From an uncultured Corynebacterium sp. (GTDB taxonomy: Bacteria > Actinomycetota > Actinomycetes > Mycobacteriales > Mycobacteriaceae), in NCBI RefSeq assembly GCF_943912665.1, contig NZ_CALTVG010000008.1, positions 1 to 57,637 of the forward strand: a DNA stretch of 57,637 nucleotides, read 5' to 3'. Below the pieces are notes generated by a model, which was not told the origin of the DNA, did not search any database, and saw nothing but the letters and a program-made list of their open reading frames with translations. The number at the start of each line of letters is the position of its first letter. Positions within the stretch are counted from its first letter, which is position 1. The position numbers were made by a program, and so were the translations under genes. Positions 51,781-57,637 of the stretch are shown here, one piece after another.

Positions 51781-54220
51781 TGCTGCGGCCGTCCTTGGGG
51801 GTGATGTCGTTTGTGTACGGGTTGTTGCGGCGCTCCGCCTCGCCCCAGCCGGGTGCTCCCCAGCCGTTGCTGTCCTGGGATTCTGGGCTGTCTGGTTTGG
51901 CGTGGCGCCCGCGCCGCCCCGGCTGGCGCTGCGGCTCCGGAGCATCCACGACGCGCGGAATCTCCTGGGTCTCAGCGTGGCTAAGGCCACCCTGGGCGTG
52001 GTGCAGTTCCTGTTCCGGGACCTCCTGCTCATGGCCTGCCGCGTCAGTGACGGGCTCAGCATCCTGCTGGGAAGCGGGCTGAGCGTCAGCGTTGGTATTC
52101 GGTTCGCCGAAGAAGGTGTTGCCCTTGTCCGGGTCCACGTTGTCGCCGGCATGCTGGCCAAAGCTGAAGCCAATTTCCTCCGGGGTGGCATTCGGCGCCG
52201 GCTGCCCGTTCTCCTGGGCGGCGAGGCGACGTTCGCGGGCGGCCCGAGAGGCGTCGAGAAGCGTCATGCGCTTCGGCAGCTCCTCACCGCGCTCCTTGGC
52301 CAACTCCGCCGGGGTCTTTACCGGCTCGCGTCCAGCCTGGCGCGGGAAGCGATCGTCCTCGTGCGGGAAGACATCGAAGGCCTCGCGCGGCTCGATGCCC
52401 TCGAAGATGCCCTCCAGATCCGGGCGGCGCAGGGTTTCCTTCTCCAGCAGCATCTCCGCCAGCCTGTCCAGGTAGTCGCGGTTGGCGGCCAGAATGTCAT
52501 AGGCCTGCTGATGCGCGCGGTCGAGCAAGTAAGCCATCTGCTCATCGATCTTGGCGGCCACGGCGTCCGAGTAATCAATGGATCCGCCGCCGCCCATCTG
52601 GCTAAAGGGATCGCCCTGCTCCTGGCCGTACTTCACGGTGCCCAGGTCCGGGGAGAAGCCGTATTCGGTGAGCATGGAGCGCGCAATCTTCGTCGCGTGC
52701 TCAATATCGGAGGACGCACCCGTAGTCGGGGCGCCGAAGACCAGCTCCTCCGCGGCGCGCCCGCCCATGGCGAAGACGAGGCGGGAGAACAGCTCATCGC
52801 GGGTGTACATGCCCTTGTCGTCTTCCTGGGAGGTCATGGCGTGACCGCCGGTGCGGCCGCGGGCCAGGATGGTGACCTTGTACACGCGCTCAATGTCCTT
52901 GAGCGCCCACGCGGACAAGGTGTGGCCGCCCTCGTGGTAGGCGGTGACCTTCTTCTCATGCTCGGAGATGATCTTGCCCTGGCGGCGCGGGCCACCCACC
53001 ACGCGGTCGGTGGCCTCCTCCAAGGCGTCGTAGGTAATGACATTGCCGCCGATGCGCGCGGTGAGCAGGGCGGCCTCATTGAGCACGTTGGCCAAGTCCG
53101 CGCCGGACATACCGGCGGTGCGCTTGGCTAGCTGGGTCACGTCAACTTCCTTAGCCAGCGGCTTGTCCTTAGCGTGCACGCGCAGGATCTGCTCGCGGCC
53201 GGCCAGGTCCGGGTTGGTCACCGGGATCTGGCGGTCGAAGCGGCCCGGTCGCAGCAGCGCCGGGTCCAAGATGTCCGGGCGGTTGGTGGCGGCGATGAGA
53301 ATAACGCCCTCGCGGTCACCGAAGCCGTCCATCTCCACGAGCAGCTGGTTCAGGGTCTGCTCGCGCTCATCGTGGCCACCACCGGTGCCGGAGCCGCGCT
53401 GGCGGCCCACGGCGTCGATCTCGTCCACGAAGATAATGCAGGGGCTGTTCTCCTTGGCCTGCTTGAACAGGTCGCGCACGCGGGAGGCGCCGACGCCGAC
53501 GAACATCTCCACGAAGTCGGAGCCGGAGATGGAATAAAACGGCACGCCGGCCTCGCCCGCCACGGCGCGCGCCAGCAAGGTCTTACCGGTACCCGGCGGG
53601 CCGTAGAGGAGCACGCCGCGCGGGATTTTCGCGCCCAGCTCGTGGTAGCGCTCCGGGTCATCGAGGAAGTCCTTGATCTCCTGCAGCTCGTCCACGGCCT
53701 CATCTGCGCCGGCGACGTCCGCGAAGGTGTTGGTGGGCATGTCCTTCGTCAGCTCCTTGGCCTTGGAGCCGCCGATGCCGAACATGCCGCCCGCGCCCTG
53801 CTGCATGCGGGACATCATCCAGAACAGCAGCGCGAAGAGCACCAGCATCGGCAGCAGGAAGCTCACCATAGAGCCGATAAAGGAGTCCTGCGTGACCTTG
53901 GTCTGGTACTTCTCCGCGCCGGAATCCTTCACCGCGTTAAAGACCTGCTCGGAGGCGCGTGCCGGGTATTTGGCAATGACCTCTTCCACGCCCTCTTGCT
54001 TGTCCACCGTCACCGGATTCTTCAGCTTAAGGCGCAGCTGCTGCTCGCGGTCGTCGATTTGCGCTTCCTCGACGTTCTTGTCCGTCAGCTGCTCCATGGC
54101 TACCGACGTCTCCACCTGCTTGAAGCTGCGGGCATCGTTGGTGAAGAACGTGAAGGCGTACAGCAGGATGAGGACCAGGCCCGCAAGCGAGCCGTAGCGG
54201 ATGATGTTCTTGTTTTTCAT
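51770..54220 (-). CDS. ftsH: ATP-dependent zinc metalloprotease FtsH
   Basis: 816 residues, longer than E. coli FtsH (644). Two N-terminal membrane helices around a periplasmic domain (residues 5-25 and 112-130), AAA domain with [17 protein letters not shown] and [13 protein letters not shown], second region of homology [20 protein letters not shown], and protease motif HEGGH. The C-terminal 200 residues are acidic, Pro/Gln-rich and disordered. AAGG before the ATG. First gene of the folate cluster; membrane protein quality control. Confidence 0.96.
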   Translation of the reverse strand: MKNKNIIRYGSLAGLVLILLYAFTFFTNDARSFKQVETSVAMEQLTDKNVEEAQIDDREQQLRLKLKNPVTVDKQEGVEEVIAKYPARASEQVFNAVKDSGAEKYQTKVTQDSFIGSMVSFLLPMLVLFALLFWMMSRMQQGAGGMFGIGGSKAKELTKDMPTNTFADVAGADEAVDELQEIKDFLDDPERYHELGAKIPRGVLLYGPPGTGKTLLARAVAGEAGVPFYSISGSDFVEMFVGVGASRVRDLFKQAKENSPCIIFVDEIDAVGRQRGSGTGGGHDEREQTLNQLLVEMDGFGDREGVILIAATNRPDILDPALLRPGRFDRQIPVTNPDLAGREQILRVHAKDKPLAKEVDVTQLAKRTAGMSGADLANVLNEAALLTARIGGNVITYDALEEATDRVVGGPRRQGKIISEHEKKVTAYHEGGHTLSAWALKDIERVYKVTILARGRTGGHAMTSQEDDKGMYTRDELFSRLVFAMGGRAAEELVFGAPTTGASSDIEHATKIARSMLTEYGFSPDLGTVKYGQEQGDPFSQMGGGGSIDYSDAVAAKIDEQMAYLLDRAHQQAYDILAANRDYLDRLAEMLLEKETLRRPDLEGIFEGIEPREAFDVFPHEDDRFPRQAGREPVKTPAELAKERGEELPKRMTLLDASRAARERRLAAQENGQPAPNATPEEIGFSFGQHAGDNVDPDKGNTFFGEPNTNADAQPASQQDAEPVTDAAGHEQEVPEQELHHAQGGLSHAETQEIPRVVDAPEPQRQPGRRGRHAKPDSPESQDSNGWGAPGWGEAERRNNPYTNDITPKDGRSNER

Positions 54221-54281
54221 TAATTACCTTGCAAGTATGCGGCTGGTGCCGAACCAGAAAGTCCTAAACTTACGGGCGAGC

Positions 54282-54872
54282 CTAAGCCTTAGAGCTGTAG
54301 ACCGACGGGTGCAGAGTACCGACCCAGGGCAGGTCGCGGTAGCGCTCGGCAAAGTCCAAGCCGTAGCCCACGACGAACTCGTTGGGGATGTCAAAGCCGA
54401 CGTCGAAAAGCTCCAGCTCAGCCTTGACCACCTCCGGCTTGCGCAGCAGGGTGACCACCTCCAGCGAGCGCGGCTGCCGGCCCTGCAGGTTGCGGATGAG
54501 CCAGGACAGGGTGAGGCCGGAGTCAATAATATCCTCCACAATCACCACGTCGCGCCCCTCAATGTCACGGTCCAGGTCCTTGAGGATGCGCACCACGCCG
54601 GACGAGGACGCGGAGTTGCCGTAGGACGACACCGCCATGAACTCCAGCTGGGAGGGGATGCTCAGCTTGCGGGCGAAATCAGTGAGGAAGAAAACCGCAC
54701 CCTTGAGCACGCACACGAGGATGAGATCCTCCTCCGTGTTGCGGTACTTCTCAGAGATGCGATCCGCCATCTCCTGGATGCGCTCCTGCAGATCTTCCTC
54801 CGTGACGAGGACGGCTTCGATGTCCTCGCCGTAGGGGTGTGCAGGGACGGTGTGATTATTCGTGTCGTGCAC
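54282..54872 (-). CDS. hpt: hypoxanthine phosphoribosyltransferase
   Basis: 196 residues from GTG 54872 with AAAGGAG seven bases upstream. PRPP-binding motif [26 protein letters not shown] near the N-terminus and [20 protein letters not shown] near the end. Salvages hypoxanthine and guanine. It overlaps the tilS stop by 17 bases. tilS-hpt-ftsH order is common in bacteria. Confidence 0.95.
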   Translation of the reverse strand: MHDTNNHTVPAHPYGEDIEAVLVTEEDLQERIQEMADRISEKYRNTEEDLILVCVLKGAVFFLTDFARKLSIPSQLEFMAVSSYGNSASSSGVVRILKDLDRDIEGRDVVIVEDIIDSGLTLSWLIRNLQGRQPRSLEVVTLLRKPEVVKAELELFDVGFDIPNEFVVGYGLDFAERYRDLPWVGTLHPSVYSSKA

Positions 54873-55818
54873 GCGCGTGCTCCTTTGTTGACCGAGGCAA
54901 TAGTGACAGTGTGCCACCAACCCGCAAGACTTCCAACCTCCGGCCATCGCCATCGGTCCCCTGCACCGCCACGCCACCCTGGCCGTGCCAATCCACGCAT
55001 AGGTTGTCTACGCCCTGCACGGCCTGGCGGGTGACTTCCACACCCTTCTCCCGCAGCCAGGCGGCGATGGCGCGGCGGCGCTTCGGCTCGGGCAGCTGGG
55101 CCAGTTCTGCGCAGCTCGCGGTAGCTGGGGTGCGCAGATAGGCGTGGTCCAGCGCAGCGTCGTGGGCCGCCTGGGCCAAAGCCGGGACGGGATCGCCGCC
55201 CACGATTTCCGCCAAGCGCGGGAGGATGTCGCCGCGCAGCGCCACGCGCCGGAAGGCCGGGTCCTGGTTCTGGGGGTCGTGCCAGACCTTAAGTCCCAGC
55301 TCGGCGCAGGCGGCCACGGTCTGGGCGCGGCGCACGCTGAGCAGGGGGCGCAGCACGCGCACGCCCTCCACCTCGGCGTGCTCGAGCATTCCGGTCACCC
55401 TCCCCCGCAGCGCGCCCAGCAGCAGCGTTTCGGCCTGGTCGTCGGCGGTATGGGCCACGGCCACCTCACCCCAGTCGGCGAAGGCGCGGTAGCGCGCGGC
55501 GCGGGCGGCGGCCTCCAGGGAGCCATGCTTGGCGACGTTCACCCGTACCACCTCCGCAGCAGCCCCCATCCCCCGCGCTTGCTCGGCCGCCCGGCGCGCC
55601 TGCGCGGCCGAGCCGGATTGGAGACCATGATCAACGCACAGCGCGGTGACCTCGTGGCCTTCCGCCACGAGGGCGGCGGTCAGCGCCAAGGAATCCGCGC
55701 CGCCGGATAGCCCCACCGCGATCGGCCGGGGCGCATCCCCCACGACCGCGCGGGCGGCCACGCGGCAGGCCAGGAAGTTGGGGCTGCGTCTGGGCCAGAA
55801 GGGGGTTCTAGAAGTCAT
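54856..55818 (-). CDS. tilS: tRNA(Ile)-lysidine synthetase TilS
   Basis: 320 residues. N-type ATP-pyrophosphatase P-loop [11 protein letters not shown] near residue 39, VDHGLQ, and [14 protein letters not shown]. Changes the wobble cytidine of the isoleucine CAU tRNA to lysidine. The short form lacks the second C-terminal domain of E. coli TilS, as is normal in actinobacteria. It overlaps dacB by 11 bases. Confidence 0.94.
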   Translation of the reverse strand: MTSRTPFWPRRSPNFLACRVAARAVVGDAPRPIAVGLSGGADSLALTAALVAEGHEVTALCVDHGLQSGSAAQARRAAEQARGMGAAAEVVRVNVAKHGSLEAAARAARYRAFADWGEVAVAHTADDQAETLLLGALRGRVTGMLEHAEVEGVRVLRPLLSVRRAQTVAACAELGLKVWHDPQNQDPAFRRVALRGDILPRLAEIVGGDPVPALAQAAHDAALDHAYLRTPATASCAELAQLPEPKRRRAIAAWLREKGVEVTRQAVQGVDNLCVDWHGQGGVAVQGTDGDGRRLEVLRVGGTLSLLPRSTKEHARARHE

Positions 55819-57094
55819 GGAGCGCGGCAGCGAGTGCGTCCTGGGCCTGGCGGGCGGCGTTGACGTCGCCGTCGTTGACCAGGAAGGCGAAGGCGAAGAC
55901 GTTTCCGGACTGGCCCTGCGCGGTGCCGGCCAGTGCAGAGGTGCCGGTCAGCGTGCCGGTCTTGGCGCGCACAAAGCCGCGGGCGGGCGAGCCGGTGTAG
56001 CGCTGGTAGAGGGTGCCCTCGCCGCCGGCCAGCGGGAGGTAGCCCATAAGCGGGCGCAGGTCCTCTTCGCTGGCCGCCTTATCCAGGATGTGAGTGAGCA
56101 GTCCGGCGGTGATGCGGTTGTCGCGCGAGAGGCCCGAATTGTCCTTGATGGTAATTCCGGCGGTGTCGAAGCCGTGGCCCTGAAGCACGTCGAGCGTGGC
56201 CTGTGCCGCGCCCTCGAAGCTGGCCTCCTGGTGTTGGCTAAGCGCCACCTCGCGGGCGATGGCCTCCGCCATGACGTTGTCCGAATCCTTCGCCGCCTCC
56301 TGAGCGCGGACGGCCAGCGGATCCGAGTCGGTGCTGGCGAGGCTCTCCGCGCCCGCGGGTGCGGTGGCCATGTCCGCCTTGTCCGTGCCCAGCCGCCCGG
56401 CCAGGGCCCGGGCCACGTTGAGTGCCGGCTCGTGGGAGCGGGGCACATCCCCCGTCTTGTCCCCCAGGCGCCCACCATAGAGCATGGCCGGCTGGATGGG
56501 GGCGACGTAGCCACCATCGATATTGTCGTCGTCCCAGCCCGGCGCCTGATCGGGGCCGGACCATACGGACGTATCGATGGACACGCGCTTCACGTCTCCC
56601 GCCTTAGCCTTGATCTGCTCTGCCAGATCGTCCAGGCGCTCGTCGGTCAGCCAGACATCGCCTGCCGCCTTGATGACCACCTCGCCGTCTTGTTCGCCGC
56701 GCACCACGTGGGTGGTGATGGTCTCCTCCTCATCGAGGGCCAGGGTGGCAGCGGCCAGCGTGAGCACCTTGGTGGAAGAAGCCGGGGTCAGCGGCTTGGC
56801 GGGCTCGCGCTCCCACACCACCTCGTGGGTGCGCGCATCAATAACCTGCCCGCCGAAAGTGGCCAGGGCCTTGTCCTTGCCCAGCTCATCCAGGCGCGCG
56901 GTGAGCGCTGCGGCGTCGTACTGGCCCGCCTGTGCCGGTTCCACCAGGGTCTCCGGCGCATCCTGCGCATAGGGTTCGCCGTGGTCCAAATGATCGTAGG
57001 TGCGCTGGATCTCTACCCCCAGCGCCGCCGTTGCTGCCACGACTCCGGCCGTGACCACGGCCGCGACACTCCACCACACTTGCTTCGCTTTCAT
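55808..57094 (-). CDS. dacB: D-alanyl-D-alanine carboxypeptidase/endopeptidase (PBP4, DacB type)
   Basis: 428 residues, S13 peptidase family. N-terminal signal or anchor helix (residues 7-26), active-site SxxK in ASSTKVLT, SDNVMAE for SxN, and KTGT near residue 382 (RAKTGTLTG). Trims peptidoglycan peptides outside the membrane. Same position as Rv3627c next to tilS in M. tuberculosis. Divergent from ppa with 69 bases between start codons. Confidence 0.94.
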   Translation of the reverse strand: MKAKQVWWSVAAVVTAGVVAATAALGVEIQRTYDHLDHGEPYAQDAPETLVEPAQAGQYDAAALTARLDELGKDKALATFGGQVIDARTHEVVWEREPAKPLTPASSTKVLTLAAATLALDEEETITTHVVRGEQDGEVVIKAAGDVWLTDERLDDLAEQIKAKAGDVKRVSIDTSVWSGPDQAPGWDDDNIDGGYVAPIQPAMLYGGRLGDKTGDVPRSHEPALNVARALAGRLGTDKADMATAPAGAESLASTDSDPLAVRAQEAAKDSDNVMAEAIAREVALSQHQEASFEGAAQATLDVLQGHGFDTAGITIKDNSGLSRDNRITAGLLTHILDKAASEEDLRPLMGYLPLAGGEGTLYQRYTGSPARGFVRAKTGTLTGTSALAGTAQGQSGNVFAFAFLVNDGDVNAARQAQDALAAALHDF

Positions 57095-57163
57095 CGCCCT
57101 TTAGAGTAGCGCGGTAGACTGAGCGGAGCACGTAGCAACCTATAAGTTATGGAGGAATCAGCC

Positions 57164-57637
57164 GTGAGCGTTGAAGTAACCATCGAGATCCCCAAGGGCT
57201 CCCGCAACAAGTACGAGGTCGACCACGAGTCCGGCAAGGTCTACCTGGACCGCTACCTGTTCACCCCGATGGCCTACCCGGCAGACTACGGCTTCATCGA
57301 CCACACCCTGGGTGAGGACGGCGACCCGCTCGACGCACTGGTTATCCTCCCGGAGCCGGTCTTCCCGGGCGTTGTGGTTGAGGCTCGCATCGTCGGCGTG
57401 TTCAAGATGACCGATGAGGCCGGCGGCGACGACAAGCTCCTCGCTGTTGTTGATGACCCGCGCTGGGAGCGCTACCAGGACATCAACGATGTGGAGCAGC
57501 ACATCAAGGACGAGATTGAGCACTTCTTCGTCCACTACAAGGACCTGGAGCCGAACAAGGAAGTCTCCGGTTCCGGCTGGGGCGACAAGGCTGAGGCAGA
57601 GAAGATCCTCGAAGAGGCTAAGGCTCGCTTCAAGTAA
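57164..57637 (+). CDS. ppa: inorganic pyrophosphatase
   Basis: 157 residues from GTG 57164 with GGAGGA at 57151-57156; an ATG at 57149 overlaps that site and is rejected. Family I enzyme with the active-site pattern [18 protein letters not shown], and YKDLEPNK. Hydrolyses the pyrophosphate released by synthetases and nucleotide transfer. The gene ends exactly at the window's last base with TAA. Confidence 0.96.
   Translation: MSVEVTIEIPKGSRNKYEVDHESGKVYLDRYLFTPMAYPADYGFIDHTLGEDGDPLDALVILPEPVFPGVVVEARIVGVFKMTDEAGGDDKLLAVVDDPRWERYQDINDVEQHIKDEIEHFFVHYKDLEPNKEVSGSGWGDKAEAEKILEEAKARFK

Overview
The window is a high-GC actinobacterial chromosome segment, almost certainly Corynebacterium. Gene order in the first 9 kb (thrE, a Lys-rich small protein, otsA, a lipoprotein, otsB, a LacI regulator, a zinc ABC transporter) matches the C. 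glutamicum thrE-otsAB-zinc uptake region as I remember it. From about 12.5 kb on, the backbone follows the Mycobacterium tuberculosis rlmB/cysS/ispF/ispD/carD - lpqE/radA - can/mutY - clpC - lysS - panC/folKBPE/ftsH - hpt/tilS/dacB - ppa order. I cannot name the species.

Layout. 1-9851: a cut tRNA-Thr(UGU), threonine/serine exporter, trehalose synthesis by OtsA/OtsB with a lipoprotein gene between them, a LacI regulator, a zinc ABC importer (binding lipoprotein with His-rich loop, ATPase, permease) and an esterase. 9852-11120: an A/T-richer gene graveyard with a broken ABC ATPase and a broken ketoacyl-ACP synthase III. 11121-12502: two overlapping paralogous AAA ATPases. 12521-17716: rlmB, cysS, an inserted two-gene cassette, ispF, ispD, carD. 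17977-25240: lpqE, radA (no disA behind it), a membrane-anchored protein, carbonic anhydrase, mutY, a second ThrE-type exporter with a DUF4236 mini-gene, and a secreted lipase. 25244-27637: three uncharacterised genes (DUF1266 and a coupled pair). 27713-31529: a CDF metal exporter and clpC, separated by a strong terminator.

32024-41304 is the accessory island I find most interesting. It holds a divergent FHA-like/winged-helix protein, a lipoprotein, a transmembrane Ser/Thr kinase, and a transmembrane pseudokinase that lacks every catalytic residue but carries the same four-cysteine ectodomain as the kinase. Beyond these lie an MFS efflux pump, a second stand-alone FHA-like protein, and three tandem paralogous six-cysteine lipoproteins. 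I infer an envelope-sensing phospho-signalling system. The parts are visible in the sequence; the system-level function is inference.

41415-57637 is housekeeping: lysS, phoX, a panE-like reductase, a divergent panC, a chain of overlapping folate genes fed by ftsH, then hpt, tilS, dacB and ppa. Most genes in this part abut or overlap by a few bases and are probably co-transcribed and translationally coupled.
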